From Planctomycetaceae bacterium (GTDB lineage Bacteria > Planctomycetota > Planctomycetia > Planctomycetales > Planctomycetaceae): 64,000 nt of DNA. Below are positions 8,775 through 17,168 of this stretch, one piece after another. The first letter of the stretch is position 1. Each line of letters starts with the position of its first letter. A model generated the notes under the pieces. The model had not been told where the DNA came from and did no database searches. It saw only the letters and a program-made list of their open reading frames with translations. The translations under genes were made by a program, and so were the position numbers. The DNA lies in the NCBI GenBank assembly GCA_020638955.1, contig JACKHO010000003.1, forward strand, positions 434,001-498,000, read 5' to 3'.

Positions 8775-8790
8775 GAACCTCGGGCTGTTC
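8775..8790. promoter_or_regulatory. Possible operator GAAC-N8-GTTC upstream of ruvA
   Basis: An inverted repeat of four bases per arm, 66 bases before the ruvA start and directly beside the IS target duplication. Half-sites GAAC/GTTC occur in LexA boxes of several phyla, but the spacing differs and I know no planctomycete consensus. Weak evidence. Confidence 0.2.
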
Positions 8791-8855
8791 CAGATGCCAA
8801 TTTCCGCTATGGTGCCACATTCCATTCCCTGTTGGCCCAACCGCACAATCATTCC

Positions 8856-9482
8856 ATGATTACGAAGATTACTGGCGTACTGCGTCGACTCGATGTCACT
8901 GAAGCGTATGTCGAAGTCGGGGCCTTCGAATACCAGGTGCTCATTCCCGGATTTGTGCGACGGCAACTGCAGGCCAAAGTCGGTGAAAGCGTCACCCTCA
9001 TGACGATTCAGTACATCGACGGAAACCCACAGAAAGGTGGCCGCATGGTCCCCCGGCTTGTCGGGTTTCAGCATCAGGCGGAGCGGGAATTCTTTGACCT
9101 CATTTGTCAGGTCGATGGCGTCGGCGTCAAGAAGGCCCTGCAGGCGATGGTGCGTCCGGTGCGGGATGTCGCCACCTGCATTGAGGAACAGGACACCAAA
9201 GGACTCAGCACGCTCCCTGGTATCGGCCCGGCAGTCGCCGAACGGATTATCGCCAAGCTCCGTCGCAAAATGGCCAAGTTCGCACTCCTCATTGAAGAAG
9301 AACTCCCCGAGGAAAAACGATCCGACCGCGACGTCATCAACGAAGGTTACGAAGCCCTCATTGCTCTCGGCCACTCAAACGTCGATGCCCGCGAAAAAAT
9401 CGAGCAGGCGCTGAAGGAGAAAGGGAAGTTCAAAACAGTCGAAGAGTTGTTGCAGCAGATTTATTCGCAGCAGCGATCATAG
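8856..9482 (+). CDS. ruvA: Holliday junction branch-migration protein RuvA
   Basis: A 208-residue protein, normal for RuvA. The ATG at 8856 starts MITKITGVLRRLDVTEAYVE, the typical OB-fold N-terminus; the reading frame extends back into the IS end but that part does not look like RuvA. Helix-hairpin-helix motifs are seen at about residues 87-96 (DGVGVKKALQ) and 119-131 (TLPGIGPAVAER). The C-terminal domain III has ALIALGHSNVDAREKIEQAL. It forms the tetramer that binds four-way DNA junctions and loads RuvB. ruvB and ruvC are not beside it here. The IS insertion upstream may have changed its promoter. Confidence 0.93.
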   Translation: MITKITGVLRRLDVTEAYVEVGAFEYQVLIPGFVRRQLQAKVGESVTLMTIQYIDGNPQKGGRMVPRLVGFQHQAEREFFDLICQVDGVGVKKALQAMVRPVRDVATCIEEQDTKGLSTLPGIGPAVAERIIAKLRRKMAKFALLIEEELPEEKRSDRDVINEGYEALIALGHSNVDAREKIEQALKEKGKFKTVEELLQQIYSQQRS

Positions 9483-9563
9483 TAGTGACTTGGTTGAGAT
9501 ATTTGAGTGTGGCTGCGCCACAGTTGAGATGGTTGAAGAGTGGATGTCACGCCGTTTACGGGT

Positions 9564-10619
9564 TTAGAACAGACGCAATTGTCCTCGTTTTGGCTGAGGC
9601 GGCTTGAAGAGAGTGGTGTCGAATTCTGGCAGTTTGCCGAATCCGAGTTTCTTACGAAACACCTGAAACATGGTTTTGATTTGCTCTGCCATTTTCCCGG
9701 TGCCAGACATTCGTTTCCCCCACCGCGATTCGCTCAGTTCACCTTCGTGCGTGCTCCGAATCAGTTGCTCGACCTTATTCGCCTTGAGGGGCTGCGTCCG
9801 CTTCAGCCATTCAAGAAAAACAGGCTCGACGGTCAGTGGCAGTCGCAGCAGGGTATAACGTGCATCGAGTGCCCCCGCTTCGCGAGCTGCTTTTAGAATG
9901 TGCGGGACTTCGTGATCAGTCAGACCCGGAATGATGGGGGCCACCATCACGCGGACTGGAACGCCTGCTTCGGTAAGCATTTTGACAGCCCGCAATCGCG
10001 CTGTCGGCATGCTGCAACGCGGCTCCATGTCGCGTGACATTTGGGGATCGAGCGATGTAATCGAAATGTTCACCTGCACCAACCGCCGCTTGGCCATAGC
10101 ACTGAGCAAATCGACATCGCGCACGACAAATGCGTTCTTCGTAATGATCGCTACACTTTGATTGCATTCAGCAGCCACTTCCAGGCACTGGCGGGTCAGT
10201 CGTAATTCCCGTTCAGCGGGCTGATAGCAGTCGGTCACGCCGCTGAACATGATGGGGACGGCATCCCAGGCGTCGCGTCCCAGAAACTCACGCAACAGAT
10301 TTCCTGCCTGCCGCTTCACCAGAATTTTCGTCTCAAAATCAAGCCCCGCGTTGAGCCCCAGGTATTCGTGATAGGGTCTGGCGTAGCAATACGAACAACC
10401 ATGCGCACAGCCCCGGTAAGGATTCACGCTGTACAGAAACGGAATATCAGGCGAGTTGTTTTTGACGACAATGGTTTTTGAATCATCTTCGATGTACTCG
10501 ATGGCCCGGTTCGTCAGCCCGTGAAGATGCTCTTCGTCCCACTCCAAATGTTCCAAGTCCAGTTCGCGATGAACTGTCTCAAATCGATTCGGCGGGTCGA
10601 TATTTGATCCGTGACGCAT
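9564..10619 (-). CDS. PA0069-family radical SAM protein
   Basis: A 351-residue protein. The radical SAM cysteine motif is CAHGCSYCYARPYHEYLG near residue 71, preceded by the family's NPYRGC. MFSGVTDCYQPAER and KNAFVVRDVDLL follow the SplB-like barrel pattern, and PIIPGLTDHEVPHIL lies further on. It binds a 4Fe-4S cluster and S-adenosylmethionine. The substrate of this family is not established, although it is related to spore photoproduct lyase and is often found with DNA-repair genes. It converges with ruvA, leaving 81 bases between the stops, which hold only a weak GTGGC-TGC-GCCAC hairpin. Confidence 0.88.
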   Translation of the reverse strand: MRHGSNIDPPNRFETVHRELDLEHLEWDEEHLHGLTNRAIEYIEDDSKTIVVKNNSPDIPFLYSVNPYRGCAHGCSYCYARPYHEYLGLNAGLDFETKILVKRQAGNLLREFLGRDAWDAVPIMFSGVTDCYQPAERELRLTRQCLEVAAECNQSVAIITKNAFVVRDVDLLSAMAKRRLVQVNISITSLDPQMSRDMEPRCSMPTARLRAVKMLTEAGVPVRVMVAPIIPGLTDHEVPHILKAAREAGALDARYTLLRLPLTVEPVFLEWLKRTQPLKANKVEQLIRSTHEGELSESRWGKRMSGTGKMAEQIKTMFQVFRKKLGFGKLPEFDTTLFKPPQPKRGQLRLF

Positions 10620-10733
10620 GATTGCTCGTATCCGAGTTGGAAAGCACGATGCTACTATTGTCGCAAGTCTTTCCGCAGAATGAAGTCAATTCCTTGAAAG
10701 ACACTTTGGTAACCCGAGTTCGACGGCAGTGCG

Positions 10734-11480
10734 ATGTCCGAACACAATCCAGCGTACCTTGAATTGGTCCGGGCCTATGAAATGGTCGTTTCCTCTCCAA
10801 GTCTGGAGGCGGCCCTGCAGTCACTTCCAAAGTCCGAAGATCCTCGAGAGGATTTGATTGGCGGAGTCATGTGGCATGCAGTCGGGCTTGAAGACTGGAA
10901 TTGTGCCACCGCGTGTTTCACGCTGCTGGGCGGGATAAATCAAGTTGAGCCCAGCGACCTTTACGAAGTCGGAATGCTGGAAGGATTCATGGGCTCCTTC
11001 GGTGATGTTCCAAACGCCCTCGCATGGGCGTTAGATATGGGGGCGAACATATCGCGACGCGGCACCAACGACTGGACTCCTTTGCACTATGCCGCCGCAC
11101 GAAACTATCCAAAATGTGTTGCGCTGCTCCTCAAGCGCGGTGCTGATGCTAACGCGCGAACGAATATCGACGAATACACAACTCCCATTGAAGAGGCCGC
11201 CATGCTGGGGAAGCGAGAAGCGGTCGCGGTGCTACTTGAGCATGAAGTCGTTCATGGAAAGGCGGCCACACTCGCGCGCTTTCATGGACATCTCGAGTTG
11301 GCCACCATCATCGAGGCGTTCGACATACACGCAAAGCGTTGGTCGGTGTGGCGACAGGGGGATGATGGAAACGCCTTTCGAATGCGACGAAAGCTGAGCA
11401 AGAAGGATGCTGAGAAAGTGGTGGAAAGGTTCGAGCGGCGGGGACACAAGCAACTTTATTGGGTCGCCAAAGACGAATAG
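10734..11480 (+). CDS. Cytosolic ankyrin-repeat protein
   Basis: A 248-residue protein without a signal peptide. Ankyrin repeats run from about residue 95 to 190. The clearest is NDWTPLHYAAARNYPKCVAL followed by LLKRGADANART, then TTPIEEAAMLGKREAVAVLLEHE. The N-terminal 90 residues are helical and unassigned. The C-terminal end is very basic and charged (RRKLSKKDAEKVVERFERRG). Ankyrin repeats bind other proteins; no partner can be inferred. It diverges from the radical SAM gene across 114 bases. Confidence 0.75.
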   Translation: MSEHNPAYLELVRAYEMVVSSPSLEAALQSLPKSEDPREDLIGGVMWHAVGLEDWNCATACFTLLGGINQVEPSDLYEVGMLEGFMGSFGDVPNALAWALDMGANISRRGTNDWTPLHYAAARNYPKCVALLLKRGADANARTNIDEYTTPIEEAAMLGKREAVAVLLEHEVVHGKAATLARFHGHLELATIIEAFDIHAKRWSVWRQGDDGNAFRMRRKLSKKDAEKVVERFERRGHKQLYWVAKDE

Positions 11481-11629
11481 TCGGCGGCCCTGGAATCTGC
11501 TGTTCCTCACGCACGGTCCCCACTACATCGGGACCGGTGACGCCACATGAGGCACGATGGGCGCGGTCAATCCGTATGACCACGCCCATCACTCCACTTC
11601 GTTTCGTTCTGGGATGTTCCACCCATTGG

Positions 11630-14266
11630 TTACTTGCGAGCGAACGTGAATTCGCTGTTCTGGCAGTCGACCATAATGGTTGATCCTTCCGGGAATTCGC
11701 CGGTCAGAATGGCGTTGGCCAGGCTGTTTTGCAGCCGGTTTTGCACCACGCGTTTGAGCGGTCGGGCTCCGTAGGTTGGGTCATAGCCAAGGTTGGCCAG
11801 CAGGGTTTTGGCGTCGTCGGAGACAATGAGTTCGTAATCGTGCTCGGCGAGTTGCTTTGCCAGCAGTTCGACTTGCAGTTCCACGATTTTTCGAATGTCG
11901 TGACGATCCAAGGGGTGAAACACAATGACTTCATCAACGCGGTTCAGGAACTCCGGACGGAACGAATGCTTGAGCGCGTCCATACATGTCGCACGCATGC
12001 GGTCTTCATCACCTTCCTCGGACATTTCGAGAATGGCCTGCGAGCCAATGTTCGAGGTCATCACCACAATGGTGTTGGTGAAGTCGACTGTGCGTCCCTG
12101 ACCGTCGGTGAGTCGACCATCATCGAGGAGTTGCAGCAATACGTTGAAGACATCGCGGTGCGCTTTCTCGATTTCGTCGAGCAGAATGACGGAGTAAGGC
12201 TGACGGCGCACGGCTTCGGTGAGTCGTCCACCTTCTTCGTAGCCGACGTATCCGGGAGGGGCACCAATCAGCCGCGCGACGGAGTGCTGTTCCATGAACT
12301 CACTCATGTCGATGCGGACCATGTTCCGTTCATCATCAAACAGGAACTCTGCCAGAGCCTTGCACAATTCTGTCTTACCGACTCCCGTGGGACCCAGGAA
12401 GATGAACGAACCAATGGGCCGCTGCTGATCGGCGAGGCCAGCACGTGACCGCCGCACCGCGTTGGCCACTGCCGTGACGGCTTCTTCCTGGTTGATCATG
12501 CGTTGGTGAATGAGGTCTTCCATGTGCAGCAGCTTTTCACGTTCGGTCTGCAACATGCGCGAGACGGGAACACCAGTCCAAGCAGAAACGACTTGCGCAA
12601 TTTCTTCCGGGCCGACTTCCGTACGGAGCAGCCGCATGGGCTTTTCTGCTTTGCTGTCGACGGGTTCTTCGACTTCCGTTGAAGATTCCTCAACCTGCTT
12701 GCGGAGTGTGTTGCGGCGCTGTTCGAGTTCGAAGAGCTGTTGGTAGTCGCCTTCGTCGACCATGCCCCGGGCCTGTTTGTCGCGAATGGCGGCTTCCAGT
12801 TGACCGTATTGCAGGTCCATTTGCTCCAGCTCTTCACGGACGTTCTTAACATTGCCGAGGCCGAGTTTCTCAGACTCCCACTGCTCAGTGAGTGAGGCAA
12901 GTTTCTGCTTCAGCTCAGCCATTTCTTCCTGGATGGCGTTCCGTTCTTTCTCTGAGGAACTGTCATCTTCTTCCGCCAGTTGACGGGCAGCGATTTCGAG
13001 TCGGGTGATACGGCGCTGGACTTCATCGATTTCGGTCGGTACGGAATGCAATTCCATAGCGACGCGCGAGGCCGCTTCGTCGACGAGGTCGAGGGCCTTG
13101 TCGGGAAGGAATCGATCTGAGATGTAACGATCAGAGAGGGTGGCCGCCGCGTCGAGTGCGGCGTCACGAATCTTGATGTCGTGGTGCTTTTCGTAGCGCT
13201 CTTTTAATCCCCGCAGAATGGCGACGGTGTCTTCCACGCTCGGCTCTTTGACCAGGACTGGCTGGAAGCGACGTTCGAGAGCGGCGTCTTTCTCGATGTA
13301 CTTGCGGTACTCGTCGAGGGTCGTAGCTCCAATACAGTGGACGTCGCCCCGGGCGAGGGCTGGCTTCAGCAGGTTGGAGGCATCCATGGCTCCGTCAGTC
13401 TTGCCAGCACCAACGACAGTGTGCAGTTCGTCGATGAAGAGAATGATTTGGCCGTGGGCATCTTCGACTTCTTTGAGAACGGCCTTCAAGCGGTCCTCGA
13501 ATTCGCCACGATACTTGGCACCGGCAATGAGTGCTCCCATATCGAGTGCGACGACAGTTTTGTCGCGGAGGACGTTGGGGACGTCGCCCAGCACAATGCG
13601 GTGGGCGAGGCCTTCCACAATAGCCGTCTTACCGACACCAGGTTCCCCGATGAGGACCGGATTGTTCTTGCGGCGACGCGAGAGGACCTGGATGACGCGT
13701 CGGATTTCTCCATCGCGTCCGATGACAGGGTCGATTTTTCCCTGCCGAGCCAGCTCGACTAAGTCCTTGCCGTACTTGGTGAGTGCTTCGTATTTATCCT
13801 CAGGATGCTGGTCAGTCACGCGATGTCCTCCTCGAACCTGTTTGAGAGCTGATTGAATGTCCGACTTTTCAATGCCGTTGATTTTCAGCAGGCGACTGGC
13901 GGTGTCATTGGAATCTGCGATGGCCAGAAAGAGGTGCTCGGTTGAGATGAACTCGTCCTGCATTTCCTGTGCGAGCTTTTCCGCTTTGGTGAAGAGTTCA
14001 CCAAACTCGCGCGAGGCCGCGACGTCCATGTTGGAACCCGTGGACGACGGGAGGCGGTCGAGTTCAGAATCAACCTGAGTGAGCACCTGACGTGCGTCAC
14101 AGCCGATTTTCGACAGGATGGAACGTGGCACGCCGTCGCTGTCCTGCAGCAGTGCCTTGAGCACGTGCAATGGAAGAAGTTGGCGATGCCCCTTCTCAGT
14201 GGCGGTTGCGTGTGCGTCCTGGAGGGCCTGCTGTGCTTTACTGGTCAGTTTTTCGGGTCGAATCAT
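11630..14266 (-). CDS. clpB: ATP-dependent disaggregase ClpB
   Basis: An 878-residue protein, the standard ClpB length. In order: Clp N-domain (residues 1-145; KLTSKAQQALQDAHATA), first AAA+ domain with Walker A GEPGVGKT at 207-214 and Walker B IILFIDELHTVVGAGK, and a coiled-coil M domain (about 405-530). That M domain separates ClpB from ClpA/ClpC. The second AAA+ domain has GPTGVGKTEL, then ILLDEIEKAH and the D2-small domain GARPLKRVVQNRLQNSLA. With DnaK it rescues aggregated proteins. I found no CIRCE element upstream. The gene is single, converging with the ankyrin gene. Confidence 0.97.
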   Translation of the reverse strand: MIRPEKLTSKAQQALQDAHATATEKGHRQLLPLHVLKALLQDSDGVPRSILSKIGCDARQVLTQVDSELDRLPSSTGSNMDVAASREFGELFTKAEKLAQEMQDEFISTEHLFLAIADSNDTASRLLKINGIEKSDIQSALKQVRGGHRVTDQHPEDKYEALTKYGKDLVELARQGKIDPVIGRDGEIRRVIQVLSRRRKNNPVLIGEPGVGKTAIVEGLAHRIVLGDVPNVLRDKTVVALDMGALIAGAKYRGEFEDRLKAVLKEVEDAHGQIILFIDELHTVVGAGKTDGAMDASNLLKPALARGDVHCIGATTLDEYRKYIEKDAALERRFQPVLVKEPSVEDTVAILRGLKERYEKHHDIKIRDAALDAAATLSDRYISDRFLPDKALDLVDEAASRVAMELHSVPTEIDEVQRRITRLEIAARQLAEEDDSSSEKERNAIQEEMAELKQKLASLTEQWESEKLGLGNVKNVREELEQMDLQYGQLEAAIRDKQARGMVDEGDYQQLFELEQRRNTLRKQVEESSTEVEEPVDSKAEKPMRLLRTEVGPEEIAQVVSAWTGVPVSRMLQTEREKLLHMEDLIHQRMINQEEAVTAVANAVRRSRAGLADQQRPIGSFIFLGPTGVGKTELCKALAEFLFDDERNMVRIDMSEFMEQHSVARLIGAPPGYVGYEEGGRLTEAVRRQPYSVILLDEIEKAHRDVFNVLLQLLDDGRLTDGQGRTVDFTNTIVVMTSNIGSQAILEMSEEGDEDRMRATCMDALKHSFRPEFLNRVDEVIVFHPLDRHDIRKIVELQVELLAKQLAEHDYELIVSDDAKTLLANLGYDPTYGARPLKRVVQNRLQNSLANAILTGEFPEGSTIMVDCQNSEFTFARK

Positions 14267-14348
14267 GGTGTAGTGCTCCTGTAATTGAAGTCACCACGGG
14301 ATTTGCAAACGCCATGCCGAGAGCTAACTGCGTGTCATAAACTCATTG

Positions 14349-14444
14349 ATTGCTGTGCTTTGTAATACAAGACCCAGGGGGAGTGCCGTTTTGGCCCATA
14401 TGGAGACCTGACCTTGGGTGCCGTTTTGGCATTGCTGTGCTTTG
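14349..14444. repeat. Paired short direct repeats upstream of clpB
   Basis: Two words each occur twice: ATTGCTGTGCTTTG (14349-14362 and 14431-14444) and GTGCCGTTTTGGC (14383-14395 and 14418-14430). The second copies abut each other. They lie 83-178 bases upstream of the clpB start, between it and the terminator of the preceding gene, where regulatory sites for clpB would be expected. No known binding-site consensus matched. Confidence 0.6.
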
Positions 14445-14471
14445 GGTTGGCAAATTGGCGTCCGAAGTCCC

Positions 14472-14517
14472 TTAAAACAAAATCAGGGCAGCCGATTTCT
14501 TGCGAAACCGACTGCCC
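14472..14517 (-). terminator. Rho-independent terminator of the 14558-15439 gene
   Basis: Read on the minus strand, GGGCAGTCGGTTTC pairs with GAAATCGGCTGCCC (14 bp, two G-U wobbles) around the tetraloop GCAA. This is followed by TGATTTTGTTTTAAG. It starts about 40 bases after the stop codon. Confidence 0.85.
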
Positions 14518-14557
14518 CTGCAACGGAGGATTCATCGATGCTTAAGATCGAAGTTGC

Positions 14558-15439
14558 CTAGCGTGTCAGCGGCACGAGGGCGGGCTGACTGTACAACGGC
14601 CGGAGGTTTGCTTCTGCCGGCGTTGGATTTGAGGGAGCTGGAACCACTCCTTCATGTTCCTGAGTCGGGACTTCCATCTGCTGCTCGTAACCTGGCTGGC
14701 AGCTTGGGCAGTACCCAGTGGCTCCCGGGTATGGCAGAATTACGGGACGGGCACCGACGCGGTTTGGTGTTCCCGTTCCACATGGTCCGCAGTTCGGGCC
14801 GCAGGCGTGCTGGTGCCATGCGTTCGGATTCGGAACCGATGGATACATGTTCTGGTTTGGCCACCACTGTGGCACTTGCTGATAGTAGTATCCAAGCTGC
14901 GTGGTGTCGGTCGGCCAGTAAACGCTGGTCGGCTGATATCCCTGGTATCCCGTAGGACTGACCTGATTGTAACCGGCTTGTTGAGCGGCGGCCTGTTGAG
15001 CGTAGTAGTTCTGGTACGCTACCGGCTGACGATAAATCGGGCGTTTGGCAGGTGGGCAGAATCCGTGGTCAGGTGAATGCGTACACATTCCACAAGGGTT
15101 GAACCAGTCAACGAACTGGCGAACGCGGAATCCGAATCCTGGTCGAGGTGCACAGGTTGGGCATCCCGCAACCTGGCAATCCGGACAGTAGGCACCTTGC
15201 GAGGTGCTGCCTGCATCGGCGTATGAATAGGCTGACGAGTCGTCGGTCGCCTGCGGAGCTGGAACAGCTTCCTGTTCGGCGGGCGCTTCGTCCGCAACCT
15301 GTGTGACGGGTTCGCCGGTTTGCCGATCGAAGACGACGCGGCCTGACATCCGGCTGGACTGAGCATTTGCCGCTGCACCGCAGAGCAGGATGCTCCCAAC
15401 TGCGAGTCCGCAGCACAATGCGGATTTGATTTTGTTCAT
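14558..15439 (-). CDS. Secreted Cys/Tyr/Gln-rich protein, function unknown
   Basis: A 293-residue protein. The ATG at 15439 has AGGAATAAGG just upstream and begins a signal peptide (MNKIKSALCCGLAVGSILLC..ANA). The mature part starts with an acidic linker. A Cys-rich block follows (YCPDCQVAGCPTCAPRPGFG, then NPCGMCTHSPDHGFCPP), then a Gln/Tyr-rich low-complexity region (YQNYYAQQAAAQQAGYNQ). A second Cys cluster reads HACGPNCGPCGTG and YCPSCQPG. Paired CxxC elements suggest metal binding or disulfide cross-linking in an extracellular structure; that is inference. It is the last of three tandem genes for exported proteins of similar character. Confidence 0.75.
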   Translation of the reverse strand: MNKIKSALCCGLAVGSILLCGAAANAQSSRMSGRVVFDRQTGEPVTQVADEAPAEQEAVPAPQATDDSSAYSYADAGSTSQGAYCPDCQVAGCPTCAPRPGFGFRVRQFVDWFNPCGMCTHSPDHGFCPPAKRPIYRQPVAYQNYYAQQAAAQQAGYNQVSPTGYQGYQPTSVYWPTDTTQLGYYYQQVPQWWPNQNMYPSVPNPNAWHQHACGPNCGPCGTGTPNRVGARPVILPYPGATGYCPSCQPGYEQQMEVPTQEHEGVVPAPSNPTPAEANLRPLYSQPALVPLTR

Positions 15440-15505
15440 GACCTTATTCCTGTTCAACATCCTGCTGTGAAGTAGGTGGTAATCTGAGCGGCACTTCAGC
15501 CAGAA

Positions 15506-16153
15506 TTACTGAAGTGGGTGGCTGATGGGTGTCAGACGGCTGGAGGGCACGCCCCATCCGTAGTTGTAGGTGTGCTCAACAACGGGTGCGATGGGCACAG
15601 CGACTGGTCCACCATATCCCGAGGCGGCATAGACCTGACCGTCGCGCTGATCGAAGTAGGAAGGATCAACCGGATACACCATACGGTAAGCACCGAAAGG
15701 TGAGCAGCCAGCACCACCGCAACCGGTGGGGATGAAGTAGCCAAACTTGCAGCGGGCAATTTGAGCTGCCTGCATGGTGTTCATTTCTGCGTTGGCGAGA
15801 ATTTGAGCGCTGGCAGCCATGTTACGGGAGCGATACATCGCAGATTGCATGGCGAAATAGCTGGACAGCCGGCCGCCAAACATGCCACCGCCCCAACCAC
15901 AATAGGTTGGACAGTATTCCGGGCAAACCACGGTTTCACCCGTTGAGGCTTCACCCTCATGGTGTGAGACCTGCTGAGCATCCGGGGATTGACCACGGTA
16001 GACTGGGGCTGGAGCCGCTGAGAGTCTGACGACACCCTCAGTGTTGTCAGAGCCGCCCAATCGGACGACGCCTTCGGTGTCATTTGCACTGGCCGTGACA
16101 GCGATGCAGGCCATCCCGGCGATCAGCGTCCATGTTTTAATCTTGGTTAACAT
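15506..16153 (-). CDS. Secreted protein with duplicated TEGVVRL motif
   Basis: A 215-residue protein. The ATG at 16153 gives a signal peptide (MLTKIKTWTLIAGMACIAVTASA). The mature N-terminus carries the tandem DTEGVVRLGGSDNTEGVVRL, a direct duplication of 7-8 residues. Next come a Cys-rich segment (VCPEYCPTYCGWGGGMFGG), a helical Ala/Met-rich stretch (residues ~115-150) and CGGAGCSPFGAYR. The C-terminus is Tyr/Pro-rich. No enzymatic motif. It sits 66 bases upstream of the Cys/Gln-rich gene and 147 bases downstream of the next, all in one direction, so the three may be co-expressed surface components. Confidence 0.7.
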   Translation of the reverse strand: MLTKIKTWTLIAGMACIAVTASANDTEGVVRLGGSDNTEGVVRLSAAPAPVYRGQSPDAQQVSHHEGEASTGETVVCPEYCPTYCGWGGGMFGGRLSSYFAMQSAMYRSRNMAASAQILANAEMNTMQAAQIARCKFGYFIPTGCGGAGCSPFGAYRMVYPVDPSYFDQRDGQVYAASGYGGPVAVPIAPVVEHTYNYGWGVPSSRLTPISHPLQ

Positions 16154-16300
16154 TGTGAACGTCCTGAGTCTAAATTTCCGACCCACTGATGGTTGGCACC
16201 TGTGCGACCATCGGAGTTTCGCCGGTAGAATTGCAAAGGTCTTCGCCGCAATTTCAGGCAACAGGTTTCTCTCAAGGGGAAACAGGAACTGGCCTGGCGG

Positions 16301-16768
16301 TTAGTTGAAACGTGAGAGCAGTGGCGTACGAGCGCGGTATTTTACTTCGACAGTGGTTCCTTCGAGTTTCCAGTTTTCATGCTGACGCATGCCAAATGGT
16401 GTCCAGAACCAGTGACCGCGAACCTTGTAGTAAAAAGGTCCGTACATGGCCTTGTAGTCGTGTGGGTACAGCATTTCGTGTGGTGCGAATGCCTGATTGG
16501 TAATGACCGTTTGGGTCTGCCAGCTCGGTACGTTTTGAACTGGTGCTGGATACAGAGCCGACGACAACTGCGGATACTTGCCTTGTGAAGGCACGCCGTT
16601 GTAGGCCTGAACTGGTTGAGCCATTTGAGTTGGAATGCCCATTGAAGCATTCACGTATGGCGAAGCAGGTTGTTGGTATGTTGGCGCACCTTGTGGATAC
16701 TGCGCGAAAGCAGTGCTGACAAGCATGGTCGACATCACAAGTGCCATGCAGCGAAGACGAGTTGGCAT
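16301..16768 (-). CDS. Small secreted Pro/Gln/Tyr-rich protein
   Basis: A 155-residue protein whose ATG at 16768 begins a signal peptide (MPTRLRCMALVMSTMLVSTAFA). The first half of the mature protein is low-complexity (QYPQGAPTYQQPASPYVNAS). The second half has a compact, probably folded segment with PHEMLYPHDYKAMYGPFYYK followed by VRGHWFWTPFG, dense in aromatic residues. It is the first of the three-gene exported cluster 16768-14558, with the promoter expected in the 400-base gap upstream. No family with a known function is recognised. Confidence 0.75.
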   Translation of the reverse strand: MPTRLRCMALVMSTMLVSTAFAQYPQGAPTYQQPASPYVNASMGIPTQMAQPVQAYNGVPSQGKYPQLSSALYPAPVQNVPSWQTQTVITNQAFAPHEMLYPHDYKAMYGPFYYKVRGHWFWTPFGMRQHENWKLEGTTVEVKYRARTPLLSRFN

Positions 16769-17168
16769 GAGAGCCCCTCCTGGTCTCTGTGCGATCGAAA
16801 TCCGATCGAAATTCCCCCGTTGAAGATCACCGGACCGACATTCGATTGAGCGAAGAAGTCCCGGCGGAGTCGCTGAGCTCTCGTTAGCGTTGCGGATAAC
16901 GTGCTCTACATCCTGACGACTCGTACGTCATTTCGGCTTCTCCGGGCTGTGACGATCAATCATTCCATAATCGATTGCGCGAAACCGCCTCGTTTTCCGG
17001 ATTAGCCGTTAATGTTTAACTTTAGGCGACCACAAGGGCTACCTGACCCGCAAAGTTTGACATTCTCGGGGGGCTGGCAGCTGCTTCGGGGAAATCAAAC
17101 GAGGCCGCGGCAGAGTGGGCAGGTTTGGCGAAGTTTGACGACTCATGTGCCGTTCTGCCGACACAGAA
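16769..17168. other. 400-base intergenic region
   Basis: Between the first of the three secreted-protein genes (minus) and the SRAP gene end. It must hold the promoter of the 16768 gene on the minus strand. I see no good -35/-10 pair, no convincing small gene and no RNA gene. The word AAGTTTGAC occurs twice (near 17054 and 17132). Confidence 0.4.

Noticed and set aside
9483..9563. Bidirectional terminator between ruvA and the radical SAM gene
   Set aside because: Only a 5-bp GTGGC/GCCAC stem with a 3-base loop and no T-run on either side.
11729..12448. A 239-codon open frame on the plus strand opposite clpB
   Set aside because: It is a shadow of the GC-rich codon pattern of clpB, which is unmistakable on the other strand; no ribosome-binding site or family motif.
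13218..13856. A 212-codon plus-strand open frame opposite clpB
   Set aside because: Same reason: Ser/Arg/Thr-rich composition typical of antisense translation.
14267..14348. CIRCE heat-shock operator upstream of clpB
   Set aside because: I looked for the TTAGCACTC-N9-GAGTGCTAA pattern and found no match in the clpB upstream region.
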